This document shows, in pieces, positions 44,885-53,749 of a stretch of 64,000 nucleotides of DNA. The translations under genes and the position numbers were made by a program. Within the stretch, counting starts at the first letter, position 1. Each line of letters begins with the position of its first letter. The notes beneath the pieces are model-generated. The model was given only the letters and a program-made list of their open reading frames with translations, was not told the origin of the DNA and ran no database searches. Source of the stretch: Beijerinckiaceae bacterium (GTDB taxonomy: Bacteria; Pseudomonadota; Alphaproteobacteria; Rhizobiales; Beijerinckiaceae); contig JAUXWZ010000015.1 of assembly GCA_030684835.1 (NCBI GenBank), positions 62,001-126,000 of the forward strand. The letters run 5' to 3'.

Positions 44885-45916
44885 ATGCGCGCACTTTTGC
44901 TCGCCGCCGCCGTCGCGGTCTCGCCGCTTACTTTGTCGGGCGCCTCGATTGCGCAGAGCGCAGACCCGGTAGAGGCCTTCTACAAAGGCAAGAACCTCAA
45001 CCTGCTCGTGGGTGTAAGCGCGGGCGGCGCCTACGACCTCACGCTGCGCCTCGTCGCGCGCCATATCGTGCGCTTTATCCCCGGTCGCCCGACCCCTGTT
45101 GCGCAGAACATGACTGGCGCTACGGGCCTGGTGATGGCGAATTATCTCTACAATGTCGCGCCCAAGGACGGCAGCTACATTGGCCTCATTCAGAACGGCC
45201 TCCCCACGTTTCAGGCGGTGGGAATGGAGGGCGCGCAGTTTGATGCGCGCAAGCTCGAATGGATAGGTTCGCCCGCTCCCACGATCGAAACAATGATCGC
45301 CTACAAGAAACGGACAGGCGTCGCGAGCATTGAGGATGCGCGGCAACGTGAAGTGATCGTCGGGTCGATTGGCTCGTCTGGGATCACCTATATGTATCCG
45401 CTCATGCTTAACGATATGGCGGGGACAAAATTTCGCATGGTGCCGGGATATACGGGGTCAGGCGCGCTCAACCTTGCGATGGAGCGTGGCGAAGTCGACG
45501 CGCGCAACAATTCGTGGGGAAGCGTCAAGGCGAACAAGCCGGACTGGATTGCGAACGGGGACATCGCCGTGCTCACGTATTCGGGCCGCAAGCAGCCGGA
45601 CCTTGCGAACAGTCCCCATCTTGAAGACATTATCAAGGACAAGACTGACCTTGCTGTTTTCAAGGTCGTGACTGCCGGCAGCCAGTTGGGTCATCCGTTC
45701 GCAATGGCGCCAGGCGTGCCTGCTGACCGCATCGCCGCTGTGCGAAAAGCTTTCGCCGAAATGCTCAAGAACCCCGAGTTCATGAAGGAGGCCGCCGCGG
45801 CGCAGATCAACATTGACTACGTCGACCCGGACGAGATGCGACAAATCGTGAGTGACTTGTTCGCCACGCCTCAGAGCGTTCGCGATCGCGCACGCAAATA
45901 CTTCGACCGCAAATAA
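44885..45916 (+). CDS. Bug/TctC-family periplasmic solute-binding protein
   Basis: 343 residues with a signal peptide (SIA-QS), 'FYKGKNLNLLVGVSAGGAYD', 'PVAQNMTGATGLVMANYLYN', 'GYTGSGALNLAMERGEVDAR' and 'VPADRIAAVRKAF'. GGGAGGG seven bases before ATG 44885 decides the start; upstream in-frame ATGs lack this. The same GGGAGGGAAAnnnATG spacing precedes the copy at 42978. Last gene of the catabolic operon, followed by a 10-bp hairpin and a convergent LLM gene. Ligand unknown. Confidence 0.9.
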   Translation: MRALLLAAAVAVSPLTLSGASIAQSADPVEAFYKGKNLNLLVGVSAGGAYDLTLRLVARHIVRFIPGRPTPVAQNMTGATGLVMANYLYNVAPKDGSYIGLIQNGLPTFQAVGMEGAQFDARKLEWIGSPAPTIETMIAYKKRTGVASIEDARQREVIVGSIGSSGITYMYPLMLNDMAGTKFRMVPGYTGSGALNLAMERGEVDARNNSWGSVKANKPDWIANGDIAVLTYSGRKQPDLANSPHLEDIIKDKTDLAVFKVVTAGSQLGHPFAMAPGVPADRIAAVRKAFAEMLKNPEFMKEAAAAQINIDYVDPDEMRQIVSDLFATPQSVRDRARKYFDRK

Positions 45917-45926
45917 GTCGATAGCC

Positions 45927-45951
45927 GAGATGGCGCGCATTGCGCCATCTC
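45927..45951. terminator. Perfect hairpin between convergent genes
   Basis: GAGATGGCGC (45927-45936) and GCGCCATCTC (45942-45951) form a perfect 10-bp stem with loop GCATT, 10 bp after the Bug stop and 14 bp before the convergent LLM stop. No T-run follows on either strand, so it may act as a barrier or a rho-assisted bidirectional terminator. Confidence 0.55.
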
Positions 45952-45965
45952 ACCTTGGCCGAAGC

Positions 45966-46958
45966 TCAGCGAATGAGAGGCATAATCTCGCGTGCAAAAC
46001 GCTCCAGTCCTTCCCGCATGGGATGAAACTGCAGCATCAGGCATGTGACGCCAAGCTCTTCGTAGACGCGTATGCGCTCTGCGATCACTTCCGGCGGCCC
46101 AACAAGACCGGCTCCGAGCGATTTCGCCGCCACGGCCGACGCCGGGTCTGCCTCAATACGAAGCGCTTCTTCCTTCGCTTGCGCCAGCGTCGCGCCAAAC
46201 GCGACATGCGTGCTGACGCCGATGCCGATCTCGCGACCGTACCGCGCCGCCCGCTCGCGCATGGCGGCCACATCCGCACGCATCAGAACGAGATTCTTCT
46301 CGTAATTTTCATGTCCAGGTTCGTAAGACGCGAACCAGAGGTCGCACTCACGCGCGATGATATCCTGCCCCAGCGGCGACCCGCTCGCCGCGTAAATTGG
46401 AATGGGTGAGCGAAACGGCTTTGTTGCGACGCTTGCTTCGCGCACATCGAAGAATTGTCCTTCAAGCGTGAACGGCTCCATGCCCCAAAGGCCTTTCACG
46501 ACGCGCAGAAATTCATCCACCCGTTGGTATCGCGACTGTGTGTCGTCGATCCAGCCGTTGTTCCCGTACAGCGCGAACTCATGCGAGCGGCGACCGGGCA
46601 CCATGTTGAGGCAGGCGCGCCCGCCAGAAAGCCTGTCCAGCGACGCCGCCATCTTGGCGACCAGCTGCGGGGGGAAAATTCCCGGATGCACGGCGGTCAT
46701 GATCTCGATGCGCGATGTCTCGACAGCGAGCGCGGACGCGACCACCCAGGCCTCCAGGTCGCGCGCGACAAGGCGCTCCGCCACCAGAGTGATGTCAAAG
46801 CCAATCTCCTCGGCGCGTTTCACCACGTCTCTCACGAAGACGTAGGAGCGATCGACCGGGAGCCCACGACCAGGCGAACCGAGTTCATCCAGTGCAAGAT
46901 CAATTTCGGCCTCGCGACCGATCGTGTGGGGCAGGGGGGCCCAGACGCCAAGCTTCAT
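45966..46958 (-). CDS. LLM-class flavin-dependent oxidoreductase, SsuD-like
   Basis: 330 residues, luciferase-like barrel: 'MKLGVWAPLPHTIGR', 'HPGIFPPQLVAKMAASLDRL', 'GGRACLNMVPGRRSHEFALY', 'RYQRVDEFLRVVKGLWG' and 'PIPIYAASGSPLGQDIIARE'. This resembles alkanesulfonate monooxygenase-type proteins that take reduced FMN from a partner. No flavin reductase is adjacent. Monocistronic, convergent with the 39732-45916 operon and divergent from glgX. Substrate unknown. Confidence 0.87.
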   Translation of the reverse strand: MKLGVWAPLPHTIGREAEIDLALDELGSPGRGLPVDRSYVFVRDVVKRAEEIGFDITLVAERLVARDLEAWVVASALAVETSRIEIMTAVHPGIFPPQLVAKMAASLDRLSGGRACLNMVPGRRSHEFALYGNNGWIDDTQSRYQRVDEFLRVVKGLWGMEPFTLEGQFFDVREASVATKPFRSPIPIYAASGSPLGQDIIARECDLWFASYEPGHENYEKNLVLMRADVAAMRERAARYGREIGIGVSTHVAFGATLAQAKEEALRIEADPASAVAAKSLGAGLVGPPEVIAERIRVYEELGVTCLMLQFHPMREGLERFAREIMPLIR

Positions 46959-47084
46959 GGTTCAATCCGTGTGTCAATGCTGGCGTCATGTTCTAACGGC
47001 CAAGCCGGCAAGGCAAGCGCGCATGCGTTCGGATATCACCCAAACGTCAAATCACAGCGTCTCAACTTTAGGCTTCGGGACCGT

Positions 47085-47109
47085 GAAACGAAATTGCGAA
47101 GGCAGCGTT
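47085..47109 (+). promoter_or_regulatory. Candidate EcfG (general stress response) promoter of the trehalose/glucan operon
   Basis: GAAAC (47085-47089), a 16-base spacer and CGTT (47106-47109) differ by one base from the alphaproteobacterial EcfG consensus GGAAC-N16/17-CGTT. It lies 56 bases before the glgX ATG. Trehalose genes are known EcfG targets in several Alphaproteobacteria. The match is seen in the sequence; use by EcfG is inference. Confidence 0.4.
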
Positions 47110-47165
47110 GACGGCGGTGAAGCAGGCGACTCCGTTTCGCCTCAATCGACTTTCTGGAGCTTTGA

Positions 47166-49271
47166 ATGCTGCGACTCGACGATGGCCACCCTGCACCGCT
47201 TGGCGCGACGTGGGACGGGGGAGGCGTTAATTTCGCGGTGTTCTCAGCTCACGCGACAGCTATCGACCTATGTTTGTTCGACCCGACTGGACGCAAGGAA
47301 GTCCGGCGAATCCGCATGCCAGCGCGCACCGAAGACGTTTATCATTGCTATGTGGCGGGCATTCTTCCGGGACAATTGTATGGCTTGAGAGCACATGGCC
47401 CGTATGAACCCGACCGCGGGCATCGCTTTAATCCGCACAAATTGCTCATCGACCCCTACGCGCGCCAGCTCTACGGCTGGGTGCGATGGCACGACGCCAT
47501 GTTCGGTTATCGCATCGGCGCCCATCGCGGCGATCTGACGATGGATCGTCGCGACAGCGCGCAAATGGCGCCAAAAAGCGTTGTCGTGGATCCAGCTGCA
47601 ACGTGGGGAGACGACCGTCCCCCGCGTCGCCCCTGGAGCGATACAATCATCTACGAAGCCCATGTCAAAGGCCTCACGATTTCCCATGAAGGCATCGCGC
47701 CTACAGCCCGGGGCACTTACGCCGCGTTAGGCCACCCTGCAATCGTCGATCACCTCGTCAAACTTGGCGTCACCGCTGTCGAGTTATTACCCATCCACGC
47801 CTTCGCTGACGATCGATTCTTGCTCGAACGCGGCCTGCGAAATTACTGGGGCTATTCAACCCTGAATTTCTTCGCTCCCGAGCCACGCTTTATGGGCGAC
47901 GGCGGCGCAAATGGTTTGCGTAGCGCAATCCGCACGCTTCACTCCGCCGGCATCGAAGTCATTCTCGACGTCGTGTACAATCACACATGCGAAGGCAACA
48001 GTCTCGGGCCCACGCTCTCGTGGCGTGGGCTTGACAACGCGGTCTACTATAAAACCCCGTCGGAAGCGCCGCGCGCTACGTGGGATTCGACGGGAACTGG
48101 CAACACGCTGGATCTTTCTCACCCCCGCGTATTGCAGATGGTCATGGATAGTTTGCGGCACTGGGTGGAATCGTACCACGTCGATGGTTTCCGCTTCGAT
48201 CTCGCATCATCGCTGGCGCGAGATCCTTTCGACTTCAATCAGCGCAGCGGCTTTTTGCAGGCTGTCGCTCAAGATCCCGTTCTCTCGCAAGCAAAATTGA
48301 TTGCCGAGCCCTGGGATGTGGGCGACGGTGGCTATCGCGTTGGCGGCTTTCCATCTGGATGGGCGGAATGGAATGACAAGTGGCGGGACACGGTTCGTGG
48401 TTTCTGGCGCGGTGATCCAAACCAAATCTCAGACCTTGCACGAGCGCTGACAGGTTCACGCGAGATATACGAAATAAGTCGCCGCCATCCGTGGGCGTCC
48501 GTTCAATTTGTTTGCTCGCACGATGGCTTCACGCTGCACGATCTCGTCAGTTATAACGACCGACATAACGAAGCCAACGCCGAAGACAATCGTGACGGAC
48601 ACAATCATAATCTATCCTGGAATTGCGGTGAAGAAGGGCCCACGGAGGACGCCGACGTAAACGCTATGCGTGCATTGCAGAAGCGCAATCTTCTTGCGAC
48701 GCTTATGTTATCGGTGGGCACGCCAATGATGCTCATGGGCGATGAATTATCAAGAACGCAAAACGGAAATAACAACGCTTACGCGCAAGATAACGAAATA
48801 AGCTGGCTCGACTGGGAGGCGGGCGCCGCTCGCGACCCTGCGCTGCTCGAGTTTACACGAACGCTTTCGCGATTGCGCAAAGGTTGCGCGAGCTTTCGCC
48901 GCACGACATACCTAAGCGGAAAAGTGCTCCCCGAAAGTGGCCTAAAGGACATTTACTGGCTTGCGCCGGAAGGGCGTGAAATGACGTCAGAAGACTGGAA
49001 CGAAGATTTGCGCCGCGCGCTCGGCATGCAAATAGGCAACGAAGGCAATGGCGAACGCCGCTTTCTTATTTTGATGAACGCTGCGCCCGAAGACGTCGAC
49101 TTCATTTTGCCGGCTGATTTTAAAGCGCAGGCTTTTGTACATGTGTTCGATACACGACTCGACGAGGGGCTTGTGCGCGAAGACCCGTTCATCCTGAGAC
49201 CGGGCGTCGGTTTCAACCTGATGGCGCGATCGATGGCTGTTTTTCAGCATTCCGCGGACACGCAGCCATGA
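47166..49271 (+). CDS. glgX: Glycogen debranching enzyme GlgX
   Basis: 701 residues: an N-terminal CBM48 domain (about 1-110), then a GH13 catalytic barrel and C-terminal beta domain. Conserved regions: DVVYNHTCEG, DGFRFDLASSL (nucleophile Asp near 344), LIAEPWDVGDGGYRVGGFP (acid Glu near 380) and FVCSHDGFTLHDLVSYNDRH. It removes alpha-1,6 branches from glycogen or maltodextrin, giving linear chains for TreY. GGAG six bases before ATG 47166 supports the start. First gene of the six-gene operon, overlapping treZ by ATGA. The closely related isoamylase TreX acts in other trehalose operons, so either name may apply. Confidence 0.93.
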   Translation: MLRLDDGHPAPLGATWDGGGVNFAVFSAHATAIDLCLFDPTGRKEVRRIRMPARTEDVYHCYVAGILPGQLYGLRAHGPYEPDRGHRFNPHKLLIDPYARQLYGWVRWHDAMFGYRIGAHRGDLTMDRRDSAQMAPKSVVVDPAATWGDDRPPRRPWSDTIIYEAHVKGLTISHEGIAPTARGTYAALGHPAIVDHLVKLGVTAVELLPIHAFADDRFLLERGLRNYWGYSTLNFFAPEPRFMGDGGANGLRSAIRTLHSAGIEVILDVVYNHTCEGNSLGPTLSWRGLDNAVYYKTPSEAPRATWDSTGTGNTLDLSHPRVLQMVMDSLRHWVESYHVDGFRFDLASSLARDPFDFNQRSGFLQAVAQDPVLSQAKLIAEPWDVGDGGYRVGGFPSGWAEWNDKWRDTVRGFWRGDPNQISDLARALTGSREIYEISRRHPWASVQFVCSHDGFTLHDLVSYNDRHNEANAEDNRDGHNHNLSWNCGEEGPTEDADVNAMRALQKRNLLATLMLSVGTPMMLMGDELSRTQNGNNNAYAQDNEISWLDWEAGAARDPALLEFTRTLSRLRKGCASFRRTTYLSGKVLPESGLKDIYWLAPEGREMTSEDWNEDLRRALGMQIGNEGNGERRFLILMNAAPEDVDFILPADFKAQAFVHVFDTRLDEGLVREDPFILRPGVGFNLMARSMAVFQHSADTQP

Positions 49272-51073
49272 CGAGGCGCCGCATGCCCTTTGGCGCGGAG
49301 ATCGTCGATGATGGCGTCCAGTTCAGTCTGTATGCACCTGACGTCGATGCAATTGACCTTCTGATCGCCGGGCGCGCGGAAGCCAGAATGATCGGCGACA
49401 ACGGGTTCAAGCGCGCGCATGTTCCTGATGCCCGCGCTGGCGACCTTTATAGTTATAGACTGCCAAATGGGCTTATCATCCCAGATCCCGCCTCCCGCTT
49501 TCAACCACAAGGAGTAACAGGCCCATCGGAAATTATAGATCCTCAGTCGTATGCTTGGCGCAATAAAGACTGGCGGGGTCGCCCTTGGAACGAAGCTGTG
49601 CTTTATGAAGCGCATATCGGCGCTGCAACCGAGCAGGGAACATATCATGCTTTCGCAGATCGACTCGATGAACTTGCCGATCTTGGCGTGACGCTAATCG
49701 AGTTGATGCCTCTGGCGCAATGGCGAGGTGAACGCAATTGGGGCTATGACGGCGTTCTGCCATTTGCTCCTGCGAATTCCTACGGTCGGCCCGAAGACTT
49801 GAAAGCGCTTGTAGATAAAGCGCATGGCCTCGGTCTTATGATTGTTATAGATGTCGTTTACAATCACTTCGGACCCTCAGGTAATTACCTCAATAATTAT
49901 GCTCGCTCATTCTTTACGAATCGTCACGAGACGCCTTGGGGCGAAGCAATTAATTATGACGATGAAGGTCAGGATGTGACGCGAGCGTTTTTCATTCACA
50001 ATGCGCTTTATTGGATCGAAGAATTTAACGTTGATGGACTGCGTTTGGATGCAGTGCATGCAATCCACGATCACAGCGACAAGCATATCCTGTTAGACAT
50101 CGCGCAAAGCGTCAAGGACGCTTGTCCCGACAGACATGTTCACCTTTTCCTCGAAAATGAAGAGAACCAGGCGCGTTGGTTAGCGCGTGAGGAAGACACT
50201 CTCACGCCACGGTACTACACGGCGCAATGGAACGACGACGCGCACCATTGTTGGCACGCGCTGCTCAGTGGCGAACAGGAAGGGTATTATATAGACTTTG
50301 CGGATGATCCTGCCGCACGCCTTGCCAGAGCTCTGACCGAGGGTTTCGCATATCAGGGCGACAGATCTATTTTTCGAAAAGGCGAGCCCCGCGGCGAGCG
50401 ATCTTCGCATCTGCATCCCACGGCTTTTATCGATTTTCTGCAAAATCACGATCAGATCGGCAACAGGGCGTTTGGCGAGCGCATTGATGCGCTCGTGCCG
50501 CCGGAGCGCCTTACGATGGCGCGCGAAGTTCTCTTGCTATCGCCTCATATCCCGATGTTGTTCATGGGCGAGGAGTGGGCGTCGTCTAAACCGTTTCTTT
50601 ACTTCGTTGATTTTGTAGATGAGCCTGAACTTGCGCGCGCTGTTTTCGAAGGCAGGCAAAAAGAATTCGCCAGCTTTAAGGATTTTGGAGCCGATGAAGC
50701 AGCGATACCAGACCCAAACGCGCTCGATACATTTCTCCAAACACGGATTGCGCTGGAAGAGCGTAATCTTCCTCACCACAATAGCGCCTACGAGCGAACT
50801 CGTAAACTACTTCAACTGAGAAGAAGTTTCGTGGCGCCGCTTCTCGCAACCGGCTTCCGAGGCGCCTCGCAAAATAATTCATTCATTAACGATCTGATTG
50901 ATCTCAGTTGGCGCTTCGACGCAGGAACGCTCCGTATTGCAATGAACGTCGGGGCTCACGATGTCGAAACGCCTTTGGTAGAGGGCGTGATCTTCTATGC
51001 GAGTGACGCAATCCAACGAGAAGCGGAAAGCATCCGCCTTCCTCCGTGGTCAATGATAGCGATCAGGAGCTAG
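49268..51073 (+). CDS. treZ: Maltooligosyltrehalose trehalohydrolase TreZ
   Basis: 601 residues: N-terminal beta domain, GH13 barrel and C-terminal domain. Signature regions are [30 protein letters not shown] (nucleophile Asp), HLFLENEEN (acid Glu) and FLQNHDQIGNRAFGER, which is typical of TreZ. It hydrolyses maltooligosyl-trehalose, made by TreY, to free trehalose. ATGA overlap with glgX and direct abutment of treY show translational coupling. Third-position A/T use appears higher here and in treY than in the flanking genes. Confidence 0.93.
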   Translation: MTRRRMPFGAEIVDDGVQFSLYAPDVDAIDLLIAGRAEARMIGDNGFKRAHVPDARAGDLYSYRLPNGLIIPDPASRFQPQGVTGPSEIIDPQSYAWRNKDWRGRPWNEAVLYEAHIGAATEQGTYHAFADRLDELADLGVTLIELMPLAQWRGERNWGYDGVLPFAPANSYGRPEDLKALVDKAHGLGLMIVIDVVYNHFGPSGNYLNNYARSFFTNRHETPWGEAINYDDEGQDVTRAFFIHNALYWIEEFNVDGLRLDAVHAIHDHSDKHILLDIAQSVKDACPDRHVHLFLENEENQARWLAREEDTLTPRYYTAQWNDDAHHCWHALLSGEQEGYYIDFADDPAARLARALTEGFAYQGDRSIFRKGEPRGERSSHLHPTAFIDFLQNHDQIGNRAFGERIDALVPPERLTMAREVLLLSPHIPMLFMGEEWASSKPFLYFVDFVDEPELARAVFEGRQKEFASFKDFGADEAAIPDPNALDTFLQTRIALEERNLPHHNSAYERTRKLLQLRRSFVAPLLATGFRGASQNNSFINDLIDLSWRFDAGTLRIAMNVGAHDVETPLVEGVIFYASDAIQREAESIRLPPWSMIAIRS

Positions 51074-53749
51074 ATGATGAAACGCCTGCCGCCGGGGGCG
51101 ACCTATCGCCTCCAATTCAACGCTAATTTTACATTCGCGGATGCCGTCGCGATCGCGCCCTACTTGGCGTCACTTGGCGTAACACATGTCTACGCATCGC
51201 CCATTCAAAAAGCACGGCCGAGCTCAACGCATGGGTATGACATCGTCGATCACTCCACGATCAATCCCGAGTTAGGCGGAGAGGCGGGCTTCTGCGAGTT
51301 CACGAAGGCGCTATCTCTAAATGGACTAAAGCTCTTACTCGACATTGTCCCAAACCATATGGGCGTGGGCGGCGCAGATAACGCGTGGTGGCTTTCAGTT
51401 CTGGAGTGGGGCGAGCAGTCTCCTTTTGTGTCTTTTTTTGACATCGATTGGGAGAGAATAGGAACCAACGGGAAGCTTGTTCTCCCGTTTCTGGGAAAGC
51501 CTTATGGGGCCGCATTACGCGAAGGTGAGTTACAACTTCGCTTTGATAATGATCAGGGCGCGTTTAGCGTATGGCATTGGGAGCATAAATTCCCAGTCAA
51601 TCCGCTCGACTACCGCTTCATACTGGAATGGGCGCAGGTGGCCGGTGGAGGTGGCCTCGCCATGCGCCCTCTCTATCAAATGGCCTCCGAGTTAAGAGAG
51701 CTTGCAGAAGCGCCTAGACCTGTTACCCAAGAAGGCCGCGTTACTCGCTGCGAACGCATCAAGCGCGATCTTTCCGCGCACTTCAACGCCTCGCAACCAA
51801 TCCGGGATGCGGTGGACAAGGCGGTGGCATTTGCGTGCGGCGACCCGCGCACGCCCGAAAGTTTTAGTGCTCTTCATGAGTTGCTTCAGAGGCAGGCCTA
51901 CAGAATTGCCCATTGGCGCGTAGCGTCTTCGGAGACAAATTACCGTCGATTCTTTGATATCAATTCGCTTGCCGGCGTACGCGTCGAGGAAGGCGCAGTC
52001 TTCGAAGCAACTCACAAACTCATATTCAGCCTCATCGAAGATGATCTCGTGCATGGCCTGCGCATCGATCATATCGATGGATTGGCCGACCCTCAGATGT
52101 ATCTAGAGCTGCTACGCGCGCGACTCGGGCCAGATTTCTACATCGTTGTCGAAAAAATCCTTGAACCCGGGGAGGCTCTCCCGTCTTGGCCGATCGCGGG
52201 CGCGACAGGATACGAGGCGATGGTCTATCTGGATGGAATTTTCGCATCGTCACAACATGAGAGACGCTTCACCGAAATTTATGAGAAAATTGCTGGATAT
52301 CAGCAGGAATTTGAAATCCAGTTGCGAGACGCAAAGCTCGAATTACTACGTATCAGCTTTAGAAGCGAGCTCGAGACTCTCGTCTCGGACGTGCAGCGCG
52401 CCGCCCAATCAGATTTACTCACCAGTGACTTTACGCTGGATGAGATCCGGCGCGCGATAGCCGAGATCATTGCTCACCTGCCGGTTTACCGAACCTACAT
52501 CGATCAAAATCCTGTACGTTCTTCTGATCGGATGCTTGTTACTCAAGCGGTCGCCCACGCAAAACGAATGACCTCGCTCGATACCTCTGCAGCGCATGAT
52601 CTGGTGCAATCATATCTTGTTGCACTTCCAGACGCTGATCGCAGTCCTTACTTGCAGACGCTTATTGAACGAATAATACGGAGATTTCAGCAGATTACTG
52701 GGCCCGTTATGGCCAAAAGTCTGGAAGACACTTTATTCTACCGGTTTGCGCGCTTTGTCGCGCTCAACGATGTGGGTGGTGATCCACAGCGTTTTGGAGT
52801 CGACGTTGACGCATTCCATGCGTTCAACGTCGAACGCGCATTGCGCTTTCCGCACGCACTCACTGCGACGGCAACGCACGACACTAAGCGAGGCGAAGAT
52901 GTCCGGGCCCGGCTCTTCGCGCTATCGCACAGACCAGACGTATGGGTCAGCCTGGTGGAGGCTGCGCACGAAACGTCAGCGGATACTCCCGATCCCATTG
53001 ACCGTTACATGCTCCTGCAAACTATCGTCGGGGCGTGGCCGATGGCTGCCGACAAGTCAGCACCCCTGGAGCCTGACGATCTCTTCCGGCAGCGATTGCT
53101 CGATTATGCGACGAAGTCGGTGCGTGAATCCAAGCGGCACAGTTCGTGGACCGCGCCAGACCAAGCTTACGAAGATGCGCTACATAGTTGGATTGATACA
53201 TTGCTAGCGTCAGCACGGTTCAAGCGTGCTTTGTGGACTGAGTTGCCGCCGATAGCTCAGGCTGGTTCTCAGATCAGCCTCTCTCGCCTGGTGCTCAAGA
53301 TGACTGTACCGGGGGTGCCAGACATTTATCAGGGCTGCGAATTGGAGGACCTCTCGCTTGTCGACCCGGACAATCGTAGGGCCGTTGACTATGGCGCCCG
53401 AGCATCCGCGCTTGAAAATGGAACTTTCGATCCAAACGACCTCAAGCTTTCGATAACTGCAACGCTTCTTAGGGATCGTGCTTCTACGCCAGAACTTTAC
53501 GCCTCCGGAAACTATCAGCCGCTTTCGCCGTCACAGCACGATCTCGTCTGCTTTTCCCGCGCGTATGGATCAGACCAACTCGTCGTAGCCACGTCGATCA
53601 ATCCATTTGAATGCGTCGACGTAGACCGCATCGTGGAATATCTGGCTATCGGTGATGGGTGGAGCAACCTTCTCGAGGGACACGCGTTGAATCAGCGTAA
53701 GCATGGGGGCCCTGGGCTTCCTGCCGTGGTCTTGAGGAAGTCCAGTTGA
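51074..53749 (+). CDS. treY: Maltooligosyltrehalose synthase TreY
   Basis: 891 residues. The TreY N-terminus is YRLQFNANFTFADA with 'LGVTHVYASPIQKARPSSTH' and GYDIVDHSTINPELGG. Catalytic regions: LLDIVPNHMG, HGLRIDHIDGLADP and IVVEKILEPGE, then TATHDTKRGEDVRARL near the C-terminus. It isomerises the reducing end of a linear glucan from alpha-1,4 to alpha,alpha-1,1 linkage. The length is usual for the family. It starts on the base after the treZ stop and ends on the base before glgE. Confidence 0.94.
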   Translation: MMKRLPPGATYRLQFNANFTFADAVAIAPYLASLGVTHVYASPIQKARPSSTHGYDIVDHSTINPELGGEAGFCEFTKALSLNGLKLLLDIVPNHMGVGGADNAWWLSVLEWGEQSPFVSFFDIDWERIGTNGKLVLPFLGKPYGAALREGELQLRFDNDQGAFSVWHWEHKFPVNPLDYRFILEWAQVAGGGGLAMRPLYQMASELRELAEAPRPVTQEGRVTRCERIKRDLSAHFNASQPIRDAVDKAVAFACGDPRTPESFSALHELLQRQAYRIAHWRVASSETNYRRFFDINSLAGVRVEEGAVFEATHKLIFSLIEDDLVHGLRIDHIDGLADPQMYLELLRARLGPDFYIVVEKILEPGEALPSWPIAGATGYEAMVYLDGIFASSQHERRFTEIYEKIAGYQQEFEIQLRDAKLELLRISFRSELETLVSDVQRAAQSDLLTSDFTLDEIRRAIAEIIAHLPVYRTYIDQNPVRSSDRMLVTQAVAHAKRMTSLDTSAAHDLVQSYLVALPDADRSPYLQTLIERIIRRFQQITGPVMAKSLEDTLFYRFARFVALNDVGGDPQRFGVDVDAFHAFNVERALRFPHALTATATHDTKRGEDVRARLFALSHRPDVWVSLVEAAHETSADTPDPIDRYMLLQTIVGAWPMAADKSAPLEPDDLFRQRLLDYATKSVRESKRHSSWTAPDQAYEDALHSWIDTLLASARFKRALWTELPPIAQAGSQISLSRLVLKMTVPGVPDIYQGCELEDLSLVDPDNRRAVDYGARASALENGTFDPNDLKLSITATLLRDRASTPELYASGNYQPLSPSQHDLVCFSRAYGSDQLVVATSINPFECVDVDRIVEYLAIGDGWSNLLEGHALNQRKHGGPGLPAVVLRKSS

